Shown here piece after piece: positions 7,704-14,753 of a stretch of DNA of 64,000 nucleotides. The stretch is from positions 1-64,000 of the forward strand of contig NZ_JAKRVY010000009.1 in the NCBI RefSeq assembly GCF_023638055.1, read 5' to 3'. The position numbers were made by a program, and so were the translations under genes. The notes under the pieces were generated by a model. That model was not told the DNA's origin. It worked only from the letters and a program-made list of their open reading frames with translations, and ran no database searches. The stretch comes from Natranaeroarchaeum aerophilus (GTDB lineage: Archaea > Halobacteriota > Halobacteria > Halobacteriales > Natronoarchaeaceae). The number at the start of each line of letters is the position of its first letter. The first letter of the stretch is position 1.

Positions 7704-9425
7704 TCAGTCCGCACCTTTCGGCCGCCCTGCCATGGTGAACTCCGTCAAATCGACATCCGCCTCGATCTCCGCAGGACTCTCGTAGGGGCGGTTGACGACG
7801 ATATCGCCCGCTCGCTGTTTGCCGATCCCCGGGATGGCGGTGAGCTCGTCCATCGACGCCGCGTTGACGTCGAGTGGGTAGGGGACGCCTGTGACCGAGC
7901 GGTAGCCGTGATCGACGATCGCAATGTCGATCTTTCGGCCGAGTTCGAGTTCGCCCGGGATACCGACCAGCAGCGGGTAGGTCCCAAGCTGTCTGCCGAA
8001 CGTCTTCCCGTCCTGATGGTACTCCAGGTGGACGTCCGGCAGGCGCGTTCCGGGCGGAGCGAGCCGCTGGAGCATCGGGTTGTCGATCTCCTCGCGGACC
8101 TCGCGTTTGTACTGTTTGAACTGCTTTTTGTGATCGCGGGCGATCTCCGCGCCAGTCTCGGACATGTCGGTTCCGGCAAAGGCCATCACCTGCCGGATGT
8201 TGACCCGGCGGAGCATCAGCCCCTCGTCGTAGACGCGCTGGAGGAAGCGTTTGTTGTGTGCGAACGTCTCCTCGCGCTCGCCTTTGAGACCGTGGACGAG
8301 GTTGATGCCGGGGAGGAGTTTGGGGAGCCGATTCGGGACGTTGTTTCCTGTTGCTGGCCCATCGCCCGGCTCCTGGCCGGGCCGCCAGCCGCCTTCCTCG
8401 TTGACGATCCGCACCGCTTCGAGACACTCGTCGGCGGTGACGTTCAGATTGTTGTCGCTCATCACGTTCGGGTCGGCGGATTCGAGGCCGAACGCGGCGG
8501 TGTCGCCGGGCGTGTTGTGTTCGGCGATGATCCGGATCCCTTCTCGGGCTAGCTCCGGCCACTTTACCACCGTGATCGGGTTCATGTTGTCGAGATGCAG
8601 CGTCTCCAGATCGGGTGCGACCTCGCGGATGCCGCCGTACAGCTGGCGCAGGGCGTCGGGATTGGGCTTCTCGCCGTCGCCGCCGTACGCGAGAATGTCG
8701 GCCTGCCGTCCGAGCCGGAAGTGTTTCACGCCGTGGTCGGCGAGCAGATCGACCTCGGTGACGACCGACGGCGGGGGACGGAAGTCGGGATCGCCGTAGA
8801 GCGGCTCGGTACAAAAGGAACAGCGATACGGACAGCCCCGCGAGGTCTCCATCTCGCAGATGAGGTAGTCGGGATGGTTCGGGTGCTGTTCGACGATGAA
8901 GGTGCCGTCGGCCGCCCACTGGTCGATCTCCTCGTTCGAGCGCATCCGGTTGCCAAAGCCATCGAGGCCGCTGTCGACGAGATCGTAGGCCGCGGCCTCG
9001 ATGTCGCCTTTCGCCACGAAATCGTAGTCCAGATCGTCGCGTTCAGTCTCGATTCCACCTTCGTTTCCGTCGCCGACGCCGAACTTTACTGGCCCACCCA
9101 TCAGCGTGGTGCCCTTTGCCGTCCAGGCGAGTTCCTTCACTTCGTCGGGTTCGGCCGGTGTCCCCCCGACGTACTTGCCGGGGACCGTGATCCCGCCGAT
9201 GTAACAGAACAGGTCGGCGTTCGCCACGTCAGCCCACTTCGATCTGTCATCGCGTAGCTCGTCGATCGTGTGATACGTGATCTGGTCGCGTGGAACGCCG
9301 GCGTCGACCAGCGCTCCGGCTGTGTAGCGCGGGTACGTCGAGATGTACGGCGGAACCCCGAAGTGAGCGGGCTCGTCGACGTAGCCGTCGACGAGGGTCA
9401 CGTCGAGCGTCGCGGGGTCAGTCAT
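7704..9425 (-). CDS. Radical SAM protein with C-terminal helix-hairpin-helix
   Basis: ATG 9425 (MTDPATLDVTLVDGYVDEPAHFG) gives 573 aa. The N-terminal 180 residues look like the B12-binding-type Rossmann region common before radical SAM domains. The 4Fe-4S motif is TSRGCPYRCSFC (CxxxCxxC). The C-terminus has a DNA-type helix-hairpin-helix, VNAASMDELTAIPGIGKQRAG. It cleaves S-adenosylmethionine to a radical; the substrate is unknown, though the HhH suggests nucleic acid. It ends at a strong terminator and next to a decayed copy of its own tail. Confidence 0.88.
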   Translation of the reverse strand: MTDPATLDVTLVDGYVDEPAHFGVPPYISTYPRYTAGALVDAGVPRDQITYHTIDELRDDRSKWADVANADLFCYIGGITVPGKYVGGTPAEPDEVKELAWTAKGTTLMGGPVKFGVGDGNEGGIETERDDLDYDFVAKGDIEAAAYDLVDSGLDGFGNRMRSNEEIDQWAADGTFIVEQHPNHPDYLICEMETSRGCPYRCSFCTEPLYGDPDFRPPPSVVTEVDLLADHGVKHFRLGRQADILAYGGDGEKPNPDALRQLYGGIREVAPDLETLHLDNMNPITVVKWPELAREGIRIIAEHNTPGDTAAFGLESADPNVMSDNNLNVTADECLEAVRIVNEEGGWRPGQEPGDGPATGNNVPNRLPKLLPGINLVHGLKGEREETFAHNKRFLQRVYDEGLMLRRVNIRQVMAFAGTDMSETGAEIARDHKKQFKQYKREVREEIDNPMLQRLAPPGTRLPDVHLEYHQDGKTFGRQLGTYPLLVGIPGELELGRKIDIAIVDHGYRSVTGVPYPLDVNAASMDELTAIPGIGKQRAGDIVVNRPYESPAEIEADVDLTEFTMAGRPKGAD

Positions 9426-9533
9426 ACACCCACGTACCGTCTCGACGGTGAAAACCCATGCGAAAGCCGGGACGGTACTGGCCGGTTGCCAACAGTTATT
9501 TACCAACTCGGAGAATGTGATCCGGATATCCAG

Positions 9534-10553
9534 ATGTCCGATCAATCTACCCGGCGGTCCGGTATCTCCACGCGGCGCGACGTACTGCAGGCCGTGGGCG
9601 CGCTCTCCACGACTGGCGCGGTGGCAGGGCTGGCCGGCTGTCTCGGCGGCGACGACGCGAACGGCGACGAAGAACCGATCGATATTCCCGAGTTCGATCT
9701 CTCCTCGTGGGTCTCCGCGCCTGGTTCAGTCACCGGTGATGACCACTATCCGTTCGAGTTCTTCTCCTACGAGGCGTTTCTGGCGCTCGAAGACACGCTC
9801 GGCGAGGGACCGCTGTCCGAAGACGACTACGAGGAGATCGAGGCAGGCGTAAGCGGCGAGGGCTCCCAGCCACGGCCGCTCCCCTCGCTGACTGGCCGCC
9901 CAATCGACACGTTCGGCGAGTACCTCACCGTCGACAACAACAGCCAGCAGGTGCTGTACGGCGACCACGCACCCGACGCCATCGGCGACGGACTGGTCGA
10001 AGACGTCGGCTTCGAGCACGTCGGCAGTCACGGCGGGTTCGACCTCTATCTGAGTGAACTGCCGGGCCAGCCGGTCGATATCGCGGTCGGCCTGAGCGAG
10101 ACCGTCCTGCTATGGGTCGAGGACGAGTACCCCGCCGATGACGTCGAGGCACTCGCGGACACACAGACCGGCGAAACGGCGCTCTACGTCGACGAGAACG
10201 AGGATATGGCCGAACTACTCGACCACATTGGCGGGGGTGCCCGCACCCTGGGCGAGACGTCCGACCCGCTTTCCGAAACCGACCTCGAGTTCCCCGCCTT
10301 CGAGGGCCAGGTCGGGTACGGTTATGACGTCGCGCTGGACGGCGATCCGATCGACGAACGGTACGTCATCGTCTTCGAGGACGAGGATTCTGTTGCGCTC
10401 GACAACGTGGAGTCGTGGGTTGGCGGTGAGGGCGACGGCGAAGAGCGGTTCGAGCCCCATACCGAGGTTTCGACCGAGCAGGACGGTCGAAGCGTCGTGG
10501 TTTCAGGAACGCGGGAGACGGTCGATCCGTTCGTCGGGCTGTACAGCCCCTGA
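9534..10553 (+). CDS. Tat-exported lipoprotein of unknown function
   Basis: ATG 9534 gives 339 aa, with a twin-arginine signal (ISTRRDVLQAVGALS, Arg14-Arg15) and lipobox LAGC (Cys36), so it is exported folded and lipid-anchored outside the membrane. The mature part is Asp/Glu-rich, starting with a disordered GDDANGDEE stretch. It has no catalytic motif I recognise. A TATA-like TTATTTAC lies about 35 nt upstream. It stands between the divergent radical SAM gene and a convergent membrane protein gene. Confidence 0.85.
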   Translation: MSDQSTRRSGISTRRDVLQAVGALSTTGAVAGLAGCLGGDDANGDEEPIDIPEFDLSSWVSAPGSVTGDDHYPFEFFSYEAFLALEDTLGEGPLSEDDYEEIEAGVSGEGSQPRPLPSLTGRPIDTFGEYLTVDNNSQQVLYGDHAPDAIGDGLVEDVGFEHVGSHGGFDLYLSELPGQPVDIAVGLSETVLLWVEDEYPADDVEALADTQTGETALYVDENEDMAELLDHIGGGARTLGETSDPLSETDLEFPAFEGQVGYGYDVALDGDPIDERYVIVFEDEDSVALDNVESWVGGEGDGEERFEPHTEVSTEQDGRSVVVSGTRETVDPFVGLYSP

Positions 10554-10575
10554 AACACTACGACCTCACGAACCA

Positions 10576-10974
10576 CTACGTCTCCGAGTACGTACCGCGG
10601 TAGCCCGCCCGCGCTTCGAGCACCAGATAGATCAAGCCGACGAGCGCGGCGAGCGTTAGTCCTACTGACTGGACGGAGATTGAGCCGATGGTCTGACCGC
10701 CCGCCAGAGCGATGAGCACGCCCAGCGCGAGTACCGTCCCGAGCGCGCCGACGAAGCGCCAGCGGCTCTCGACCGGTACCATCCCGTCCTCGCCACGGAG
10801 GGCGAGATACAGGTGGGAACCGCCGAAGATTAGCCCGTAAAAGACGACGAAGAGAGCGAGGCTGGCCGGTTCAGTGAGTGACTCCGTTCCGATGTCCTGC
10901 GCGGTTGCGGCGAACAGCAACAGGAAGGCGACGACGACTGCGAAGACGTGGGCGATAGTATCGCGTGAGGGCAT
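10576..10974 (-). CDS. Four-helix membrane protein, 132 aa
   Basis: Function not recognised. Four hydrophobic helices: about residues 8-26, 38-60, 72-93 and 103-123, with a charged centre (ALRGEDGMVPVESRWR). A TTTTTTATTAC box lies about 25 nt before the ATG at 10974, consistent with a leaderless message. A palindrome at 11082-11096, shared with the nreA upstream region, lies further upstream and may be its operator. It converges on the lipoprotein gene with a 22-nt gap. Confidence 0.75.
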   Translation of the reverse strand: MPSRDTIAHVFAVVVAFLLLFAATAQDIGTESLTEPASLALFVVFYGLIFGGSHLYLALRGEDGMVPVESRWRFVGALGTVLALGVLIALAGGQTIGSISVQSVGLTLAALVGLIYLVLEARAGYRGTYSET

Positions 10975-11081
10975 AATACGTTGTTTTCAGGTAGTAATAA
11001 AAAACTCGTGGTGGAGGGTTATCGACGCTGCTACAGCGCGCCCCGCTCGTGACGGTACAGTAGGCGTGGCGCCACAATATC

Positions 11082-11100
11082 ACATTGTAACAATGTAACA
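11082..11100. promoter_or_regulatory. Palindromic operator candidate, shared with nreA
   Basis: ACATTGT-A-ACAATGT (11082-11096) is a perfect 7-bp inverted repeat in an AT-poor region. TTGTAACAATGTAACA (11085-11100) matches TTGTTACAATGTAACA at 33153-33168 in 15 of 16 positions. It sits about 108 nt before the 132-aa membrane gene and about 220 nt before ftsZ1, so the first is the more likely target. The binding protein is unknown. Confidence 0.55.
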
Positions 11101-11209
11101 CCCAAGACTGCGCAGGGGACCTGCATTCAGTTTCATTGGACCGCTTGCACTGCCAGCGAGTAACCCCGTCCAGTCGAATCGGTCCGGTGTCTCACCGTAC
11201 GCCTCGGTC

Positions 11210-11234
11210 GACTGGTAGGAGTTCCTTACCAGTC
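11210..11234. promoter_or_regulatory. Inverted repeat upstream of ftsZ1
   Basis: GACTGGTA (11210-11217) pairs with TACCAGTC (11227-11234), and GGA/TCC inside extends the stem to 11 bp with one bulge. It lies about 85 nt before the ftsZ1 ATG and upstream of a TATA-like GATAATTAA (11284-11292). It could be an operator for a cell-division regulator. The rest of 10975-11318 holds the two divergent promoters and no gene. Confidence 0.45.
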
Positions 11235-11318
11235 GCGGGCATTGAGACGAGTGTCTGACAGCCGTCTGACGGTTGAGGGGAAAGATAATTAACCTTCACT
11301 TAGTAAGACAGTCCAAGA

Positions 11319-12491
11319 ATGGACTCAATCGTGGACGATGCCATCGACGAGGCCGAGGAGGGGGAGGAGGGGGCGGAGCGAAGCACCGCGACGCAGGACG
11401 TGAACCCGTCGGGAACGATGACCGACGACGAACTCGAAGACGTCCTGCAGGACCTGCAGACGAACATTACGGTGGTCGGCTGTGGCGGTGCAGGCGGTAA
11501 CACGGTCGACCGGATGTTCGAGGAAGGGATCCACGGCGCGAAACTGGTCGCGGCCAACACCGACGTCCAGCATCTGGTGGAGATCGAAGCCGACACGAAG
11601 ATCCTGATGGGCGAACAGAAGACCCAGGGCCGTGGCGCTGGCTCGCTCCCGCAGGTCGGCGAGGAGGCCGCCATCGAGAGTCAGGAGGAGATCTACGACG
11701 CCGTCGACGGCTCCGATATGGTCTTCGTCACGGCTGGCCTCGGCGGCGGCACTGGCACTGGCAGTGCCCCGGTCGTCGCCAAGGCCGCCCGCGAGAGCGG
11801 CGCGCTGACCATCGCCATCGTCACGACGCCCTTTACCGCAGAGGGCGAGGTTCGGCGCACCAACGCCGAAGCCGGTCTCGAACGGCTCCGCGACGTCGCC
11901 GACACCGTCATCGTCGTCCCGAACGACCGTCTGCTCGACTCGGTCGGCAAGCTTCCCGTCCGACAGGCGTTCAAGGTTAGCGACGAGGTGCTGATGCGCT
12001 CGGTGAAAGGAATCACCGAACTGATCACCAAACCCGGCCTGGTCAACCTGGACTTCGCCGACGTCCGAACGGTCATGGAACGTGGCGGCGTCGCCATGAT
12101 CGGGCTCGGCGAGTCCGATTCGGACGCCAAGGCCCAGGACTCGGTCAAGACGGCGCTACGCTCGCCGCTGCTTGACGTCGATATTTCGGGTGCGAACTCC
12201 GCGCTGGTCAACGTCACCGGTGGCTCCGACATGTCCATCGAGGAAGCCGAGGGCGTCGTCGAGGAGATCTACGACCGGATCGATCCGGACGCCCGGATCA
12301 TCTGGGGCACCTCCGTCGACGAGGAACTCGAAGGCATGATGCGAACGATGATCGTCGTCACCGGCGTCGACTCCCCGCAGATCTACGGCGGCAGCGACGA
12401 GGACGAGTCCCAGCCCGAGCCGCAGGGTCGGACGCCCGAACCACAGGGCCAGCCTGCCGACGGCGTCGAGGATATCGACTTCGTCGAATAA
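11319..12491 (+). CDS. ftsZ1: Cell division protein FtsZ1
   Basis: Tubulin-superfamily GTPase that polymerises at midcell. It is 390 aa. [15 protein letters not shown] opens the nucleotide-binding fold, AANTDVQHL and the tubulin signature [12 protein letters not shown] follow, and NDRLLD and [11 protein letters not shown] mark the central and activation domains. An acidic N-terminal extension of about 45 residues (DEAEEGEEG) is typical of haloarchaeal FtsZ1. The C-tail ends EDIDFVE after a Gln/Pro linker. A TATA box at 11284-11292 and the ATG give a leaderless transcript. The ftsZ1-secE-spt5 order is conserved in Haloferax, from memory. Confidence 0.97.
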   Translation: MDSIVDDAIDEAEEGEEGAERSTATQDVNPSGTMTDDELEDVLQDLQTNITVVGCGGAGGNTVDRMFEEGIHGAKLVAANTDVQHLVEIEADTKILMGEQKTQGRGAGSLPQVGEEAAIESQEEIYDAVDGSDMVFVTAGLGGGTGTGSAPVVAKAARESGALTIAIVTTPFTAEGEVRRTNAEAGLERLRDVADTVIVVPNDRLLDSVGKLPVRQAFKVSDEVLMRSVKGITELITKPGLVNLDFADVRTVMERGGVAMIGLGESDSDAKAQDSVKTALRSPLLDVDISGANSALVNVTGGSDMSIEEAEGVVEEIYDRIDPDARIIWGTSVDEELEGMMRTMIVVTGVDSPQIYGGSDEDESQPEPQGRTPEPQGQPADGVEDIDFVE

Positions 12492-12809
12492 TCCTGCTCC
12501 CGTTTTCCTGACGAACGCTCGAAGACCCCAACCGAGTCGATCTGTACCGAGTATCCGCTGCGCGTCGAGCGATGCACACCCCGTCCAGATAGCGGATGCG
12601 AAGGACGGTCTAGCGGGGTATTGGGAACCGATCGACGACTCCGGAAACTCACGGAGCGACCGGACAGAAGTTTACCGATTGGGAACTGAAATGGACGAGA
12701 GCGACGACCAGATCCCGGAGCGCCCCGAAAACTGACCTGTCGAGCCCGAGACGCGTCATCCACGGGTAGAAAGATAGAAAAAGGCCCCTCTGTTAGATGC
12801 CCTATACAC
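12492..12809. other. 318-nt gap between ftsZ1 and secE
   Basis: No supported gene on either strand. A TATA-like AAAGATAGAAAAAGG (12771-12785) about 30 nt before secE is the likely promoter of secE-spt5. The centre resembles neither a tRNA, RNase P RNA nor SRP RNA. The long minus-strand open frame across it is a codon shadow that also covers the ftsZ1 and secE ends. Confidence 0.5.
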
Positions 12810-13019
12810 ATGGACGTCCCTCTAGATCTCACGTCGTACGTGCGGGTCCTCAAAATGGCCAGTACGCCGTCGTGGAACGAGTTCTCACAGGTCGCCAAGA
12901 TCGCCGGTGCTGGCATCCTCGTCGTCGGTTTCATCGGCTTCCTGATCGCCGCGTTTATGCTCCACCTGGTACCGCCCTACGAGGGCGGCTTCCTGCTCTG
13001 GGCAGCCCTTGGAGCGTGA
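12810..13019 (+). CDS. secE: Protein translocase subunit SecE (Sec61 gamma)
   Basis: 69 aa with the family layout: an amphipathic N-terminal helix ([23 protein letters not shown]) followed by one transmembrane helix ([21 protein letters not shown]). It clamps SecY in the membrane translocon. The gene is 6 nt before spt5, a conserved archaeal pairing. Confidence 0.95.
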   Translation: MDVPLDLTSYVRVLKMASTPSWNEFSQVAKIAGAGILVVGFIGFLIAAFMLHLVPPYEGGFLLWAALGA

Positions 13020-13025
13020 GATAGC

Positions 13026-13463
13026 ATGTCGATCTACGCAGTCAAAACGACCGCGAGTCAGGAACGCACCGTCGCCGACATGATCATGACTCGCGAGGAA
13101 GACGACATCCACGCGGCGCTCGCGCCCGACTCGCTTACTAGCTACGTCATGGTTGAAGCCGAAGACGATGCGATCCTCTCTCGTGTCCTCGAGGAGATTC
13201 CCCACGCCCGGAGCATCGTCCCCGGCGAGAGCGGCATCGGAGAGGTCGAACACTTCCTCTCCCCGACGCCGGACGTCGAGGGGATCGCGGAAGGCGATAT
13301 CGTCGAACTCGTCGCCGGACCGTTCAAAGGCGAGAAGGCACAGGTCCAGCGCATCGACGAGGGCAAAGATCAGGTAACCGTCGAACTCTACGAGGCGACC
13401 GTTCCGATTCCCGTAACCGTCAGGGGCGACCAGATCCGCGTGCTCGACAGCGACGAACGGTAA
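13026..13463 (+). CDS. spt5: Transcription elongation factor Spt5 (NusG-like)
   Basis: 145 aa with an N-terminal NGN domain ([41 protein letters not shown]) and a C-terminal KOW domain ([22 protein letters not shown]). It binds the RNA polymerase clamp together with Spt4 to raise processivity. Co-transcribed with secE across a 6-nt gap. Annotated as nusG in some haloarchaeal genomes. Confidence 0.95.
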   Translation: MSIYAVKTTASQERTVADMIMTREEDDIHAALAPDSLTSYVMVEAEDDAILSRVLEEIPHARSIVPGESGIGEVEHFLSPTPDVEGIAEGDIVELVAGPFKGEKAQVQRIDEGKDQVTVELYEATVPIPVTVRGDQIRVLDSDER

Positions 13464-13763
13464 CTATAACGAACCGCTGTCGTTCAACCGCTCGACAACC
13501 TGCTGGAGATCGGCTGTCGCTTCGACTTCGTCCTTTACTTCTTCGCGCTCGCGGACGTCGTCGGAGTTCGCATCGTACGCGCGCACGTACTCGGCGCGAG
13601 TGTGTTCGTTAAACGCGTGTCTGAGCGCCAGATAGCCGTCGGGGACGACAACGCCACAGACCTTGCACTCGCGGCGCTGGTGCTCGCTCGTCTGATGGAT
13701 GATCGCGTCCTCGATCTCCTCGAACACCTCGCCACAGCCGTCAATCCCGCATGCCCAGGTCAT
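13464..13763 (-). CDS. Small zinc-finger protein, 99 aa
   Basis: ATG 13763 (MTWACGIDGCGEVF) is preferred to the frame's longest start because the first Cys pair follows at once. It has two finger-like units, CGIDGCGEVFEEIEDAIIHQTSEH and CKVCGVVVPDGYLALRHAFNEH, each CxxC or CxxxxC plus His-x(3-4)-His, like C2H2 fingers. A charged, possibly coiled-coil tail follows. Nucleic-acid or protein binding is likely; the target is unknown. It converges on spt5 with no gap. Confidence 0.78.
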   Translation of the reverse strand: MTWACGIDGCGEVFEEIEDAIIHQTSEHQRRECKVCGVVVPDGYLALRHAFNEHTRAEYVRAYDANSDDVREREEVKDEVEATADLQQVVERLNDSGSL

Positions 13764-13805
13764 TACTGCACGCGTCTCCCGGCAGGGGCTAAAACCCTTC
13801 GGCAC

Positions 13806-14594
13806 TCAGACTCGCTCGCGGTCGAGTGCCTGTGCCCGCTCGCTGATCCAGCCGACCCCGGCGAGTTCGTAGGGGCGGTCGAGCAGCCACATATAGAGGA
13901 CGATCCCCTGGACAAGGAAGACGTTTGTCAGGAGGAAAAACAGCGCCTCCTCGATCGGGAGGCCAAGGATCGAGAGGCCGATCGTGTGTGTCTCCGAAAT
14001 CGACCAGATACCCAGCTCGATCGCGATCCGATCGGCGATCCAGAGGTATAGCGTCGGGACCGCAAGCGCCACCGCGACGAGTCGTGGGACTTCTTTTATC
14101 AGATACGTGATTCCGAACGCCCACTGGATGGCGAGGATCGGTCCCGCCCAAAACAGTAGCGACCCGAGATAGAACGTCGACGTGGTTGCCATGAGGAAAT
14201 AGCCGAGAATACAGATCGAGAGACCACCAGCCGCTCCCGCGAGCCGATGTGACAGTGGAATCAGTAGCGACCGGTCTTCGACAGTCAGGAACTGGAACAG
14301 CCAGAACGCAGTCAGGATCGGCTGCAGGATGAAAAACAGGTACTCCTCGATCGGCGTGTACCAGATCGTTCCGAGTACCGCGCCGTCGCCGTACCACCAG
14401 ACGCCTCTGGGAATCATAACGTTCGTCCACGGTGTCGTGTAGACGACGGCGAGAAACAGCATAATGGCGAGCCCGGAGAGCGGGGCACGTCCCCAGCTCG
14501 CAGTCTCCCGGCGTGCAGCAAGCCAGCCGAGCACGAGCAGTGGGGGGATAATAAACACCAGATGAAAACCCATGTAGGTGAGTGGGACGCTCAT
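13806..14594 (-). CDS. crtY: Lycopene beta-cyclase, membrane type
   Basis: 262 aa from ATG 14594, seven predicted transmembrane helices. The repeated lycopene cyclase signatures are WYTPIEEYLFF (about residues 83-93) and LPIEEALFFLLTN (near the C-terminus), showing the fused CrtYc-CrtYd arrangement of archaeal and fungal enzymes. It turns lycopene into beta-carotene, the precursor of retinal. The start codon overlaps the stop of a 37-codon leader ORF (ATGA). The promoter with the ACTAGTAAGG element lies upstream at the bat 3' end, tying crtY to the Bat regulon. Confidence 0.93.
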   Translation of the reverse strand: MSVPLTYMGFHLVFIIPPLLVLGWLAARRETASWGRAPLSGLAIMLFLAVVYTTPWTNVMIPRGVWWYGDGAVLGTIWYTPIEEYLFFILQPILTAFWLFQFLTVEDRSLLIPLSHRLAGAAGGLSICILGYFLMATTSTFYLGSLLFWAGPILAIQWAFGITYLIKEVPRLVAVALAVPTLYLWIADRIAIELGIWSISETHTIGLSILGLPIEEALFFLLTNVFLVQGIVLYMWLLDRPYELAGVGWISERAQALDRERV

Positions 14595-14704
14595 CGCCAA
14601 TCACCGGCCTGCGGTCGCGAGCGCAACGGTGGCGAACCGATGCCAGTGCTCGGACGACACGCGCCCAGACTTGGGCAGGGGCTCTGCCGGTGATTGACAC
14701 TCAT
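14591..14704 (-). CDS. Candidate 37-aa leader peptide coupled to crtY
   Basis: An ORF from ATG 14704 (MSVNHRQSPCPSLG and onward, ending AGDWR) stops with a TGA that overlaps the crtY ATG as ATGA. The ATG lies about 26 nt after a TATA-like TTTTCACTATTTG (14724-14736 on the minus strand), as in a leaderless message, so ribosomes would enter here and re-initiate at crtY. The peptide is Pro/Arg/Ser-rich and not recognisable. It may be regulatory or only a ribosome-delivery device. Confidence 0.45.
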   Translation of the reverse strand: MSVNHRQSPCPSLGACRPSTGIGSPPLRSRPQAGDWR

Positions 14705-14721
14705 CGTCGGTATGTCTGTTT

Positions 14722-14753
14722 TCAAATAGTGAAAAGCACTGATCCTTACTAGT
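14722..14753 (-). promoter_or_regulatory. crtY promoter with Bat-type upstream element
   Basis: On the minus strand ACTAGTAAGG (14744-14753) is followed 12 nt after ACTAGT by a TATA-like TTTTCACTATTTG. The same ACTAGTAAGG with the same 12-nt spacing precedes hop. The element overlaps the bat stop codon. It resembles the ACTAGTT-containing upstream activating sequence of the Halobacterium bop regulon. Confidence 0.65.

Noticed and set aside
12492-12809. Possible RNA gene between ftsZ1 and secE
   Set aside because: I looked for tRNA arms, RNase P RNA and SRP RNA hallmarks and found none; no long stem is evident.
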